A DNA stretch of 64,000 nucleotides, taken from the NCBI GenBank assembly GCA_003255065.1, contig QAOA01008187.1:433135-497134 (forward strand). Reading direction: 5' to 3'. The DNA is from Cercis canadensis. Taxonomy: Eukaryota; Streptophyta; Magnoliopsida; Fabales; Fabaceae. The notes beneath the pieces were generated by a model. It was not told the DNA's origin and did no database searches. It saw only the letters and a program-made list of their open reading frames with translations. This document shows, in pieces, positions 34,960 through 47,645 of the stretch (position 1 is its first letter; each line of letters begins with the position of its first letter). The position numbers and the translations under genes were made by a program.

Positions 34960-36376
34960 ATTGGTATCAGAGCTTTGGCTCCAAGAAAGGTTGGCATCTA
35001 TCTTTAATTTCTGTTGTTAATCTTTGTTTCATCTCTAGAACCAATTCTGGAAAAAAACTTTCAAAGAAAAATATATATATATTCGTACTGTTCATGCGAA
35101 TTTTGGTATGATCCATGCTTCCAATCTATTGATCTAGGTTGTTTGAACTTAGATTGTCCAACATCAAGTGGTTGATTCAAATCTGGGCAGGTTTAAAAAT
35201 TTCTGGAATTCTGTGCGTTTTTAGCTTGCTGCCCTTCTTGTTCATCTTCTATTTCTTGAGTTCTTGATGTTATCCAGCTATAGAAATTGTTTGGATGATG
35301 AATCGACCAGCTTAGCTTGGTTTATGCATGATTTATTTGGCTGGATTCTTGCTAATCTATTTCAGTTTCATGGTTGAAATTAGTTGATGGATTTCTTGAA
35401 TTTAATTTGAGCTAGATGATTGAGCATTACTTTGTTTTTAATTGATTCCATGATTGAGATCTGTTAAAATCTTGTTGTATGCTCTTGAGCTTGGCTTGAA
35501 TGAATGAATCCTTCATGAATGTCCATGGCTGAATGCTTCCAATTCTGAGTTAGTTTTTCTCTGCTAGTATTGCCTCTTGTGTCCCTATAACTGCCACTAA
35601 GGCCTAGTTTGGCATCTTGGTTTTTCAGTTATTCTTGGATTATTGGTTATTTCTGCTATTTCCTACTCTGTCCTAATGAAAACTTCATGGAAATTGCCTA
35701 AGATGTTTTGGAATATACATTGAATGTGGCTGAATTCTGAACTCTGGGGTAATTAGCATTTTTCTTAAGCTTGATCTATAATTCTAGTTAGCTATAATTC
35801 TATTTTGGCATTTGCTGCATTTAAAAAAAAAAAAAATCTGGGTAAAGATTGATGAACATTCAAAGTGTTCATGAGTGTTCTTGAGTAATTTCCAAAAAAA
35901 TTCGTGCAAAAAAAAAAAATTGTGCCAAAAGCATTCAATGCAATGCTAAAGAAAATTCTGGGCAAAAGTTAGAAAAGAGAAGCTCAATTGAGTTAAAGCT
36001 TCTTCAAGAGACAAGCCATAGTGGAAAGAGATGTGCAAATGGTCAAATGGACTAAGCTAGAGCATGCTAGAATTTGCCAAATTGACTAAGTTTAGGTAAA
36101 CAGCTAGCTGCCATGTTTTTTGCCACCAAGGTGTATTTCTTAGTAACTTGGCTTATTTTCCAAAGTGGATTGAAATTAGGACTTTGTCCTTCATACTTTG
36201 TTCTTATTCTAACTTGTGCTTGAGCTAATAATTCCATTGGTTAGTTGAGTTAGTTATTTCGAAATTCTTTGTTCCAAATTTTGTTTTGTTTATTCTCTCT
36301 TAGTTCCTATTTGTTCTAGCTGTGATCTCCTTGTTGACTGCTATTCTTATTTGATTAACTTGAGCATGTCACACTA
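34960..36376 (+). mobile_element. Element D internal leader, non-coding, truncated
   Basis: About 1.4 kb of AT-rich leader follows the LTR3 primer-binding site. It is homologous to the leader of element C (about 41061-42300): both have the gtttggctcc-like start, the same tggctgaatgcttcca region, and A-rich runs. No coding frame of note is present. It is cut off at 36377 by an LTR in the opposite direction, so gag and pol of this copy are missing. Confidence 0.8.
34962..34973 (+). other. Primer-binding site of element D
   Basis: TGGTATCAGAGC, initiator-Met tRNA type, two bases after the LTR end. Confidence 0.92.
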
Positions 36377-37126
36377 TGATAAGGATCCACTTGAAGAAAC
36401 CAAGCCAAATCCAATCCAAATTAGCCAAGGATCCCAAGTAAGGTGAAGTAATAGAAAATCAAGAAAAGATGAATGGAATTAGGTGAAAACCTTTGATTAT
36501 CAAATTAGGCAACCTAGTTTCAGCAAAGCTTAACTAACCCTTCATAATCCGAATAATCAACAATCAACATGAACAAGATAGAGAAGTGAATAAACCGCCA
36601 CACTCTAGATTGGGGAAAAGGGGAGAATGATAAGGTTCAGGTCCACCATGAATCTACCTAGATTGGCTTAAGCTCTCCATGGAGAGAACAAGAGAGAAAC
36701 TCTCAATTCAATTATCAAATTCTTAATTCTGATTGCTAAAGACAAAGGTTTTAGCTCCTTAAATAGTTTAGGAGAAAAACTAATAAGTCTTAAAACAAAA
36801 TGCTCCAAAAGCAAAATACAACTTGAAGGAGTCACTAGTGTGACACGGCCTAAGGACACAGCCGTGTTCTTCAAGATCCTGCCCGTGTTCTACCTCCAGA
36901 GACGAAATAGGCCTCGGGTGACTTGACACGGCTTCAGCACGCCCATGTTCGACTTCCAGTAACTCAGTTGCCTCTGCTTCTGCTACACGGCTAAGACACG
37001 GCTTGGTTTCAATGGGGACACGGCCGTGTGCTTCAATTTGGGCAGAAACACAAGTGATCCACTTCTCATGGTTTAGCTCGCTGCTCTCTGAAGCTAAGCC
37101 ATTTTCCTTGCATGCTTGTCTCATCA
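36377..37126 (-). mobile_element. Inverted LTR3-like LTR, about 750 bp
   Basis: On the minus strand it starts TGATGAGACAAGC and ends GGATCCTTATCA. Its 3' two thirds match LTR3 (34.5-34.96 kb) in inverse orientation, and its U3 also carries cacggccgtg palindromes. No matching target duplication is visible (cacta on one side, acgct on the other). The acgct on the right equals the five bases next to the LTR4 stub at 37255, suggesting it could be the true 3' LTR of a B-like element, with the N at 37132 joining two copies. Confidence 0.75.
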
Positions 37127-37132
37127 ACGCTN

Positions 37133-37254
37133 GCAATTAAGCATAAATGGATCCTAAGTCATGAAATGAGGTCTAAGTCTATGCAATTCAGCCCAAAAGA
37201 GGTTTAAAAGACTAAGTATGAGGAATAACTATTGTATAAAAAGTGTGTTCATCA
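37133..37254 (-). mobile_element. LTR4 stub: start of the 3' LTR of element B
   Basis: On the minus strand it starts TGATGAACACAC and matches the first 120 bases of the solo LTR4 at 31012. It lies just after the end of the element B pol region, where a 3' LTR should begin, and is cut at the N at 37132. Confidence 0.8.
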
Positions 37255-40120
37255 ACGCTCCCACATGTAATTGGAGATGCTTTGCCCTAGACCTAGTCAA
37301 AGAGGTCCAACCAACTCCTCCTTGGACTCGGCTATGCCTCCTTGATCCTCATCAATCCCTCCCTCTTCAAAAGGATTTGACCTCAAATCCGAGGTACCTA
37401 CATCAAGAAAAGGAGACAAGTCAGCCACATTAAAAGTAGAGTGAATAGAATGACTACCTGGAAGTTCTATCTTGTAAGCATTGTCACCAAGTCTTTGCAA
37501 GACTTTAAAAGGACCATCGCCTCTTGGTAAAAGCTTAGATTTCCTTTGTGTAGGAAACCTCTCCTTACGCATATGAACCCAAACCATGTCACCGGGTTGA
37601 AAAATCATTTTCTTTCGGTTGCGATTAACCCTAGATGCACAAGTCTCATTCGTCTTTTCAATCTGTGCTCTAACCTTAGCATGCAAATGTTTAACATATT
37701 CAGCCCTCTTTTTCCCATCTAAATGAACTCTTTGATGCATGGGTAAAGCAAGCAAGTCAAGAGGAGTCAAAGGATTAAAACCATAAGCACATTCAAAAGG
37801 AGACACTCGAGTGGTAGTGTGAACAGCTCTATTATAGGCAAACTCTACATGGAGAAGACACTCCTCCCAAGCTCTCAAATTTTTGTTAAGGATAGCTCTT
37901 AAGAGACTAGTGAGGGTCCTATTTGTCACCTTTGTTTGTCCATCCGTTTGAGGATGACAAGTGGTAGAATGCAGAAGTTTAGTGCCTAATCTAGACCAAA
38001 GTGTCCTCCAAAAATGGCTTAAAAATTTTGTATCCGTATCGGACACCATACTCCTAGGCATGCCATGCAACCTAACAATGTTTTGGAAAAACAAAGTAGC
38101 TATGTGAGAAGCATCATCAGTTTTCTTGCATGCTACAAAATGTGCCATCTTAGAAAATCTATCTACTATAACAAAGATTGAGTCATGACCATGTTTAGTC
38201 CTTGGTAATCCTAGGATGAAATCCATAGAGAGGTCTATCCAAGGAGAATCGGGGACAGGTAATGGAATGTAAAGACCATAGGGTTTTAGTGGTAGACTTA
38301 GTTTGTCTACAGGTTGTGCATCTAATGCAGAAATTTTCCACATCTTTCCTCATGTTTGACCAAAAGAAATGCTCATGCAATGTGTCATGTGTTTTATGCT
38401 TACCAAAATGCCCCATGAGACCCCCCCTCATGTGCTTCCCTAATGAGCAACTCTCTCAACAATCCTCTAGGCACACATAGTTTGTTCCCCTTAAACAAAT
38501 ACCCCTCATGCTTAAATATTCCCTCAACAGCCCCTTTATCACAAGCATGGAAGTAATCAGCAAAATCAACATCATTGGCATACATGTCTTTAACTTGATC
38601 AAATCCAAGCAATTTACAAGAAAGCATAGAGATAAGTGGATACCTCCTTGAAAGTGCATCAGCCACCACATTTTCAGCTCCTTTCTTGTACTTGATCATA
38701 TAAGGAAAAGATTCAATGAATTCAAGCCAACGTGCATGCCTTTTGTTAAGCCTTAATTGCCCTTTCAAATGCTTAAGAGTTTCATGATCCGAATGAATCA
38801 CAAATTCTTTAGGCATTAGATAGTGCTGCCATGTTTTCAAAGCTCTAACTAAAGCATAGAATTCTTTATCATAAGTAGAATAATTAAGAGAAGCGCCATT
38901 TAACTTTTCACTAAAGTAATAGGATGCCCTTGTTGCATAAGAACAACCCTAATTCCTACCCCTGATGCATCACACTCAATCTCAAAAGAACTCTCAAAGT
39001 TAGGTAATTGAAGTAAAGGAGCATTGCACAACCTATCCTTTAGTGTTTGAAAAGCTTTCTCTTGAGCACTATCCCACTTAAATCCAACACTTTTTTTCAC
39101 AATTTCAGTTAAGGGTGCAGCAATAGAGCTAAAATTGGGAACAAACCGACAGTAAAATCCAGCTAAACTGTGGAAGCTCCTTACCTCACTCAAAGTCTTG
39201 GGTGTTGGCCATTCCTCAATAGCCTTCACCTTTTCTCTATCTACTTCTACCCCTCTAGAGCTCACAACAAACCCTAGGAATATCAAATGATCAGTGCAAA
39301 AGACACATTTCTTTAGATTGGCATACAATTTTTGTTCTTTTAGCACTTGCATCACACTTCTTAAATGAACAACATGTTCTTCAAGTGATTTACTATACAC
39401 AAGTATGTCATCAAAGTAAACCACAACAAATCTACCAATGAATTCACGAAGGACATGGTTCATAAGGCGCATAAAAGTACTTGGTGCATTGGTCAAGCCA
39501 AATGGCATAACCAACCACTCATACAAACCAAACTTGGTTTTAAAAGCCGTTTTCCATTCATCCCCTTCACGAATTCTAATTTGGTGATAACCACTTTTTA
39601 AATCCAATTTAGAAAACACACATGACCCAAACAATTCATCAAGCATATCATCTAACCTAGGGATAGGATGATGATATTTTACCGTTATCTTGTGATGGCG
39701 CGACAATCCACACACATGCGCCAAGTTCTATCTTTCTTTGGCACCAACAAGACCGGCACAACACATGGGCTCATGCTCTCTCTAATGTGGCCTTTGGACA
39801 GCAACTCTTCCACTTGCTTTTGGAGTTCCTTTGTTTCATCCGGATTAGCTCTATAGGCGGGTCTATTAGGCAATACCAATCCCGGAATGAAGTCCATGTG
39901 GTGTTCGATTCCTCTCATAGGTGGCAGTCCTATAGGAGTCTCATTTGGGAACACTTCTTCAAACTCCCTAAGCAAAGAAGTCACAACACTAGGAAGAGAA
40001 TTGTTAGCATTAGATAAATTCAAGTAAGCATTCTTAGCCACAAGCAAAATCATAGGAGTATGAGAAAAGAGTGCAGTTTTAACCTCACTAGCACTAGCAA
40101 AAAAAATTATTTTCTTCTCT
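37255..40120 (-). mobile_element. Ty3/gypsy element B, pol remnant (RT, RNase H, integrase)
   Basis: Minus strand, in order: end of the protease-RT linker (SLPSVVTSLLREFEEVFP), RT with YFDDILVYS near 39410-39440, RNase H with [13 protein letters not shown] and [10 protein letters not shown] near 38670-38790, the integrase zinc region, and integrase with DRFSKMAHF, then VSDTDTKF and [17 protein letters not shown] (38.0-38.15 kb), then a C-terminal tail ending in an EEGG motif close to the LTR. The gag and protease end is missing because element C sits at 40121. It is broken in about three places. It is related to, but clearly distinct from, element A. Confidence 0.92.
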
Positions 40121-41060
40121 TGATGCAATCCAAGGTAGCAAATGGGGATCAAGGAAGCCCCCACACATTGAAGTTCCAAGCATAGTCAAGGCTAAGAAGG
40201 AAGACATGTTTTTGGAGGGCATCAAGACAGGCCAAGATAAGCACACGGCCGTGTTATGCAAGATCATGGTCGTGCCATGCAAGCTGAGAGGCAACACGGG
40301 CCAGACAAGAAGGAACACGGGCATGTCAATTGCCATGTCCAGTCAATAGAGATGCTGGGTTGGGAACACGGCTTGGAAAATGAGGAACATGGGCCGTGTC
40401 ATGGCAACACAGGTTGAGCACGGGCGTGTCACAATGTCGTGTCATGCTTTTGAAGAGTTAATTGTCTCTAGGACCTTTATTTTGGTTATTTGTAATTAAA
40501 TGCCTTGCTGAATACATTCTCTAGTGCCTATTTTCTGTCTAAGCTAACTAGGGCTTATGTTAGATAGTTTTATGGCTTGTTTAATTAGGGCTGGAGGTTT
40601 TGGGTCATGTTTGGGTTGGATATCCACCCAACACACAAAACTGCCCCATATCACACTACTAAAAGGAGCTGAAGCCTTTGTCTTCAGAAGAATTCAATTG
40701 ACATTTATCAAATTGAGAGTTTATCTTCTCTTTTCTCTCTATGGAGAGCTTGGAACCAGCTAGGCTGAATCTAGCTTGGTTGCCTGAATCTTATCACTCC
40801 CTTTCCTTTTCTTGAATCTGGAGTGTGGCGATTCCTTCATTTCTTCATCATTGAACACGTTGGTTCTTGATCTATCATAGTGTTTGGGAGGTTTAGCTTG
40901 TTAAGCTGAGTTGCCCATCCCTTGATTTCAAGGGTCTTTACCTTAATTCCATTCATTTTTATCTTGTTTTGATTGAATTCCTGCTAATCTATTTGGGATC
41001 CTTGGTCTTACATGGTGTTAAGTTGATTGGATTGTCCTAAGTCTCTAGGAAATCGCATCA
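40121..41060 (+). mobile_element. Element C 5' LTR, 940 bp, mosaic of LTR2 and LTR3
   Basis: It begins TGATGCAATCC (as LTR2) and ends AAATCGCATCA. From about 40140 to 40620 it follows LTR3 (gtgttatgcaag, aattgtctctaggacc), and from about 40665 to the end it follows LTR2 (gagcttggaaccagc, cgttggttcttgat). It therefore looks like a recombinant LTR. Confidence 0.85.
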
Positions 41061-41063
41061 AAT

Positions 41064-41075
41064 TGGTATCGGAGC
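41064..41075 (+). other. Primer-binding site of element C
   Basis: TGGTATCGGAGC, the initiator-Met type with one difference from the copies at 4560, 17565 and 34962. Confidence 0.85.
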
Positions 41076-41156
41076 TTTGGCTCCAAAGAGGTTGGCATCT
41101 ATCTTAAAATTCTGTTGTTTAATCTTTGTTTCATCTCTAGAAACAATTCTGGAAAA

Positions 41157-41187
<31 letters not shown>

Positions 41188-42823
41188 TCCTACTGTTCAT
41201 GGAGTTTTTTTTGTGTGATCCATGCTTCAAATCTGTTGATCTGAAGTGTTAGATGTTGTTTTGGTTCATTTGAAGTGGTTCTTACTCAAACTGAGTTTGA
41301 ATCAAATTTCTGAAAAAAAAATAAAAAAATCATACTGTTCATGGAGGTTTTGGTATGATCCTTGCTTCAAGTCTATTGATCTAGGTTGTTTGAACTTAGA
41401 TTGTCCAAAATCAGGTGGTTTGATTCAAATCTGGGCAGTTTTAAAATTTTCTGGAATTTTTGTGCGTTTTTAGCTTGCTGCCATTCTTGTTCATCTTCTA
41501 TTTCTTGAGTTCTTATTGTTATCCAGCTATAGAAATTATTTGGATGATGAACGGACCAGCTTAGCTTGGTTTATGCATGATCCATTTGGCTGGATTCTTG
41601 CTTTATAATTCAGTTCCATGGTTGAATTAGTTGATGGATTTCTTGATTTTAATTTGAGTTAGATGATTGAGCATTACCTTGATTTTAATTGATTCCATGT
41701 TAGAGTTCATTCAAAATCTGGTTGTATGCTCTTGAATTTGGCTTGAATGAATGAATCCTTCATGAATGTCCATGGCTGAATGCTTCCATTTCTGAGTTAG
41801 TTGTTCTTTTCAGATAATTCCCCTTGTATCCCCATAACTGCCTCATTTCAGCTAATTCCAATCCTGTCCTAATGGAAACTTCATGGAAATTGCCTAAGAT
41901 ACCTTGGAATATGCTTTGTTAGTGGCTGGAATCTTGTGATTTTGGGGTAATTAGCAACTTCTTACCTTAGTGTTAATTTTACCTAGCTTAACTTCCTAAT
42001 TGTTGCTTAGTTTTAATTTTCGTACACATTATATAAAGAAAAAGAAAAAGGCTGGACTGAATTTGTTCTTGAAGTGTGATAGACAAACATAAAAAAAAAA
42101 AAATTCTGGGCAAAGAAAAGGCATTGAAAAATTGATATTGTTCAGATCCAAAAGAACAAGCCATGGAAAGAAAATTATTGCTAAAGAGCATGAGCCAAAG
42201 GCCAAGTGTGAGCTAAGCTTAGAAAAGCTAGAACTACAAAAATTGAGCTAAGTTTAGTGGGATTGCTTGCTGCCCTGTTTCTGGCCATCATTGCTTATTT
42301 CATGGTAGCTTAATTGATTTCCAAGTGGTTTGTCTAATTTTAATGTCCTTGCAACCTTGATTTCTTCAACTCTTTTGCTTGACTTCTTTTGTTCTTGAGT
42401 GCTCAATTCTGTCCTGTTTTCTTCTTGTTTCGGTTCATTGAAACTGAGTCTATCCTGCTTCTTTCTTTCTTTGCTGTGTTTTTTTTTGTTTTTACTCTTG
42501 TTAAGTGCTTGTCTTGTTTCATGCCACACACCACATGCCAATCTGTTTTCTTGCATGCTAGGCTTTACAAGTTGAGAGCTTGATTTGATTTTGGTTACTC
42601 CTGCTTAGTTGCTGCCCAGTTGTGATTCTTAGCTTGCTCTAGAGAGTTTAAGAGATGATTTGAGTGGCCAAAAGACAGTGTGCTGAGCCTATTTGATAAA
42701 AGCCTAAAGAGTGCCAAACACGAGAGAATAGACTGACAAACACCTTGAGTGCCATACACGGAAGAAGTGTAGTGAGGTTTCTCTTTTACTCTAACCAAAC
42801 TTGTGCATGTTTGATTCTTAATC

Positions 42824-44250
42824 ATGGGAAAAGGTGATGAAGCACTAGATTTGAGAACTATGCAAGCCATACAGCAATACCTTGCTGAAGCAGACTTGAG
42901 GCAAGAGGAGATGTTGGAAAGGTTACGAAAATTGGAGAGTAAACAGCCAAGGGATCCCATCCCTAACTCTAGAAGAAGAGAGCGAAGGGAACACTCCTCA
43001 AGTGACAATTCTGCTGAGATAATTCCTCCTAGAAGACCATATTGTGAAAGAAAAGAAAGGAGGGAAAGCAAAGTAAATGAGGATTATATAGCTCCACTAA
43101 AAAGTATGAACAGGAGTTTGATTTAAAATGGGAGAAAAGGATATTGACTCTTAAAAAGAGCAAAGAAAAGGTCGAGTCATGGCTACACAACAACATCTTT
43201 CTCACAAAGAATACTAGCCATGTGGAGGCCTCTAAAGTCATCTTGAATGAAGAGAGTTGTACTACAAAGGAGGATAAGAAGTTAGTGGCCAAAGTAAGTG
43301 AGACATCCACTCAAGTGATTTTGAGGGATGAAGTTAATTCTCAACCACCATGTATTGAAGTTCCATTGAATTTGATAGAAGGAACTAAGGATGCAATACG
43401 TGTGGAAGACATGATTGCTGACCACGAAAGAGAAGGGATAAAAGATCAAAAGAGTGAGATAGTCAAAGAGATTGAGAGCCCTAAGGAAAAGAAAAAGAGT
43501 GAGCCTAGAGGAAGAGAATCCAAGGAAGATTTGTTTTCTCATAAACCTATTTCAGCACCCTTGTGCAAAAAGGTTTATGTTGAAGCTTATCCCTCTAACC
43601 TCTTTTGTTCTAGTGTTATTTGCTCTAATGTGTAGGATTTTGAAGAGGAATCCCAAGGGATAATAAGGCAAAAAGAATTGCTACTAACATTGAAGGGTGC
43701 ACTCTCCAAGGATCCTATGGGTAACTCTACACTTTATCCTTCCTTAACAGCACCTTATTTTGATTGCAAGCTTGCTGAAAATTTGTTTAAACATGATCCT
43801 AATCTTGTGTTTATAGTGAATGCATGTGGAGAAATATACCCTAGTGAAGATGGTTTAGGAGATTTCCTTCTTCTTACTACTTCTCATGCTAGGTCATTAG
43901 GTATTGATCATGTTAGGACTTTGTTTGCAAGAGAATCTTATGATGTTGGTAGGATGAGTGTGAATGTGGCTTTGGCTATCCAACCCAATCATGGGAAGAA
44001 TTATTCTTTGGTTAGAAAGCATGAGATGCATTTGCTTGAAAATTCTTTATATGTGACCAATGCATCTCTTGTTTCTTGCATACACCATGCTTTACATGAT
44101 ACAAGTGCATTTGATGTGACTAAAGCATTTGCAAAAGCTGTGTGTGATAAGATATATAGGCATGATAACTTGTCGTTTGAAGAGCTCAAAATGCATATGC
44201 CTATTAACTCATTCCATGGAAACTCTATGCTTGCTGAAAATGCTCTTTAG
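42824..44250 (+). mobile_element. Element C gag/linker-like region
   Basis: Successive open stretches: the first starts MGKGDEALDLRTMQA and is rich in Arg and Glu, like the N-terminus of gypsy gag. The second is a charged Lys/Glu region ending in a LFSHKPI motif like the protease-RT linkers of elements A and B. The third (NSTLYPSLTAPYFD onward) has no family I recognise. The region is treated as decayed element sequence. Confidence 0.6.
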
Positions 44251-44256
44251 AGTGCT

Positions 44257-46158
44257 ATGCCTAATTTGGATTTTATCCATGAGAGTAGTATTAAATGTGA
44301 TTGCTATCAATTTAGGTTTATTGAGATTACTTTGGTAAACTCCTTTAAACTTAAGTATGGAGTATATGGTTGGCTGATTATTCCTCTTGGATCTCTTGAT
44401 GTTAGTACTATCAAAGCTATTATGATTGTAGATCTGCATGTCTCTTTAACCTTGCTAGGGAATGCCTATTTTGATGGTATATTATATTATGGCATGAATC
44501 ATATTGTATGTGCTAGTCATTTGCAAGGTGAGTCATTTGTTTTAGTTAGTTTTATTAGATTTGTTAAGGTAGTTAGGTTTATTTGTGCTAGAAAGTTACT
44601 TTTGTTAGTGAGTATTCTAGATTTTGTTGAGTTTAACTTGTATTTCTCTAGTTTTGTTTTGAGTCCTTTGCAGCACTTGAGTAATTCAAATTCTCAAGAG
44701 GTGAGATACCCGCAAGGTGAGCACTTTCTAGTTGTTAAATTCTTGCTACCAAGATATGCACCTATTCTGTCTTTAACTTTTAAATTCTTGAAAGCTTACT
44801 CAAACATTGGAATATGCGCATATAATATTGTTTTTGATAAGATATTCCATGTGTATGAGAAATGTGCATTCAATGAGCTTGTCATTGTTAAAGTTTCACT
44901 TCATTCTCTATGGAAGCACCTATTCCATTTTGTTAGCATGAAAATTACATGTTTAGGAATTGCATATGATGTTTTGATGGCTTCCAATTGTCCAATTTAT
45001 TTTGAGACTTTGGTTCAGCTCTTTGGCATGAGATTGTCATTACATTGCAATATTCCTTGCTCTTATGTGGATTCTATCTTGTATGCTAACAAGTGTTTAC
45101 AAGAACACCTAAGTTTGTTGCTTAGAGTGTTAGCTTCTTTGAGGTTTGAACAATGGTTTGCTATTGAACCTAGGGGATGGTTTTGGATTGTGGTTAGAAT
45201 AGATATTACTTGTAGATTTGCACTTGGACTGACTTTTAGTTTCAAGGTCTGGGTATCTAATCCATGTGGTGTAATTTACTTGTCTATCTTAAACCATATT
45301 TTGAACATTTGTGATAGCAAGCTTCTTGTTTGTTTGATGAGAGAGCAACATCCAATGTGTGAATTTTTACAAATGGGCAAATGTGATTGTCATAGCTATC
45401 AAGTTGTGAAGCCTACTTTGTGTATGCTATTCCAATTGAACCCTTGTCATTGTCTTCTTTGTCCATGTTATCCTACTACTTTAGCTTCTAGTAGTCATGC
45501 ATGTGATTATTTTGAACAGCTGGACAGTGTGGTAATTATTTTAAGATGGACAAAATGTATAGAACCGGGAAAATGGAAAAGGAAGTTTAATATCAGAAAG
45601 GGCCGAGAATGCAATATTGTGTTCTATGTGCTCATTGATAAAATTTTACTTCCTTGTCTTATTGGTGTGCTGCTCTATATTTTGATCTATGATCTTATCA
45701 ATGTATGTGATGAGTTCTCAACATTCACCAGGCCAAAGGTAGATGTTCCTCTAAAAATCTTGAATCTTTGTGAGGGTCTTAGGATTGCCCATGTTGTTAC
45801 CATGTTGTTCATCTTGATTTATGACATGTTGACTCAATATGGTGCATGGACCTTTCCAAGTGAAAATGATATTGGTCTTACTTGGCTGTTCTTAACTACT
45901 ATTTGCTTTGTTGTTACTAATAAGGGAGAAGAAACTTGGTTGTTAAAGATGAAGTTGGCCAATGGAAAACTAGTTTTTCTACACTTTCAAACTTTGTTAT
46001 TGCTTGACATTAATTGGGCTTTAAACTCATTACCTTCTCTTGTTTATGTAGGACCAAGATTTGAGGACAAATCTTTTCTTGAAGAGGGAGGGAATGATGC
46101 GATCCAAGGTTGCAATGGGGATCAAGGAAGATTCCACACATTGAAGTTCCAAGCATAG
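44257..46158 (+). mobile_element. Element C long frame with RT-like block
   Basis: This is a 633-codon open frame. Residues about 25-95 line up in spacing with gypsy RT (KYGVYGWL, then a YFD box followed by a HL motif), but the rest is very rich in Leu, Ile, Phe, Val and Cys and has no known domain. The frame runs through the purine tract into the 3' LTR (DAIQG), as pol does in related elements. It is not considered a host gene. Confidence 0.55.
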
Positions 46159-46186
46159 TCAAGGCTAAGAAGGAAGACATGTTTTA

Positions 46187-46343
46187 TGGAAATTAGAATG
46201 GATAACTCCAATTAAGGTGTCTTTTAATTTTAGGTGCCTATAATCAAGAAGACATGCTAAATCTGGTGCATCTAACCCTTTTCGGAACAAAGGGCACATC
46301 CCAACTTGTACTAATCCTATGTGCACATAATTATATTTTTCTC
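46187..46343 (-). mobile_element. Pararetrovirus movement-protein-like block
   Basis: An open stretch on the minus strand, too short to stand out alone, reads HIGLVQVGMCPLFRKGLDAP and then a RHLKLKDTLIGVI segment. This is the pattern of the central part of caulimovirid movement proteins, which form tubules or gate plasmodesmata. Fossil remnant. Confidence 0.7.
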
Positions 46344-46652
46344 TATATTATTTTATCTTTTTATGATTAAAAACTGGTATCATAACATTTCCTTCTTCAG
46401 TTTGCTCTATTGCAGCAAGTCCTTCAAAGGTTTTAATACTCAGTTTACTAGTCAGATTCTAGAATTTTGCTTTTATAAACTTCATTTTTTTCTTTTTTAG
46501 GTAGTTTCCATTTCATTTTTCCTGACTCCTCTTCTTCTTTAGGTTGTATTTATCAGCTTTCTTCAGATTGATACAGTTTTTGTAAACTAGTAGTTCTAGA
46601 GTTTTCTATTTCTTTGGTCATCATTTTTATATATTCATATTCTTCTTCATCT

Positions 46653-47123
46653 TTAAAACTCATTATCTGAGTCTTCCCATTCATAAATACTTTCGGTGTC
46701 TGAGATTCCTGAATCACTTATTATTTCATATTCAGAATCTAGTTCTTCATAGGCCCTTACTAGTTTTGCATTTTCCTTAGGATGTCTTTTAGGACATTCA
46801 GGAGCTATATGACTTTTTTCTTTACAAATCCAGCAAGTACATTCAGATTTAGGGTTTCCTTGCAGACACGGAGACTTATTTTTATCTGAAGGTCTATTTT
46901 GATAGCTTCTTCTTCTTCTAAAATATTTTCCTCTCTTTGATTTCTCTTTGTAGTTCTTAAACCTTTTGAAATACTTCTTATATTTTTTATGTTTATTTTC
47001 TTTGTGACATCCATATTGTCTAGGCATATCAACTAATTTTCCACAACAATTTTTGTTCATACTTCCTTCTAATATGTTCTTATAGTTTTCTATAGCAAGA
47101 GTGTTAGTGCAATATTCCCTCAT
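46653..47123 (-). mobile_element. Pararetrovirus coat-protein C-terminal block with zinc knuckle
   Basis: The basic run (RYKK- and RGKYFRRRRSY-like), a CX2CX4HX4C knuckle (CWICKEKSHIAPEC) and the acidic end are the classic layout of the caulimovirid coat protein C-terminus. A gypsy gag would also have a CCHC box, but the basic stretch and acidic tail fit the virus better. Fossil remnant. Confidence 0.7.
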
Positions 47124-47642
47124 TATTTTTCTTACAAATTGGATTCTTAATCCTAGAGTATCTATCCTTTCATCTTTTAGATATTTCTTATATCTTTGGG
47201 CTATGAGTCAATTTAATGGTTGTGGCAATTTGTCAAAAAATTGCTCAATCTAGAAATAAGTCTCAAAGTTGTTTAGCTCATAGTAATACTTCTGAAACTC
47301 ACATGTATACTCATCAAATCAACACATATAGCATATTCTTAGCTTTGTTAGTTTTTCTCTAATGCTCTCTTCATAGAGCCCTTCATTATCTTGCTCTCCA
47401 CAAAACTCTCGTTTTATTTCTCTAGCCATAAAAGAGATTATTTCATCTCTCATGTTTATCTTATTTTTAAAGTAAAAGTTAGGTGAGTCTTTGAACCTTT
47501 CCCATAACTTTTTTGCTATTCCTCTCAAAGTTCCTTCTAAGAAACTCTTTGTTAATTTAGTACTCCAACCATTCTTTAATTATTTTCTTAGGATATTTCA
47601 CACAGTTTATATCTAGATAGACTCCCGTTGTAGCTACTGTTT

Positions 47643-47645
<3 letters not shown>

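Larger units (their letters stand above)
40121..46186 (+). mobile_element. Ty3/gypsy-derived element C, degenerate, 3' LTR truncated
   Basis: Parts: 5' LTR 40121-41060, primer-binding site 41064-41075, leader to about 42800, gag-like frame start 42824-43126, frames at 43144-43635 and 43678-44250, a long frame 44257-46158, a purine-rich tract 46081-46094, and the first 92 bases of a 3' LTR (46095-46186) cut off at the pararetrovirus fossil. Near the start of the long frame, a block with the spacing of gypsy RT is still visible (FKLKYGVYGWL, then a YFD box). No protease, RNase H or integrase motif is clear. The element is either a non-autonomous derivative or an old broken copy. Insertion at 40121 split element B. 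Confidence 0.75.

Noticed and set aside
44257-46158. Host membrane protein because of its hydrophobic composition
   Set aside because: It lies between a primer-binding site and a 3' LTR, starts with an RT-like block and runs into the LTR, so it belongs to the element.
46653-47123. Host CCHC zinc-finger protein
   Set aside because: The basic stretch, knuckle and acidic tail fit a caulimovirid coat protein, with movement-protein-like sequence next to it.
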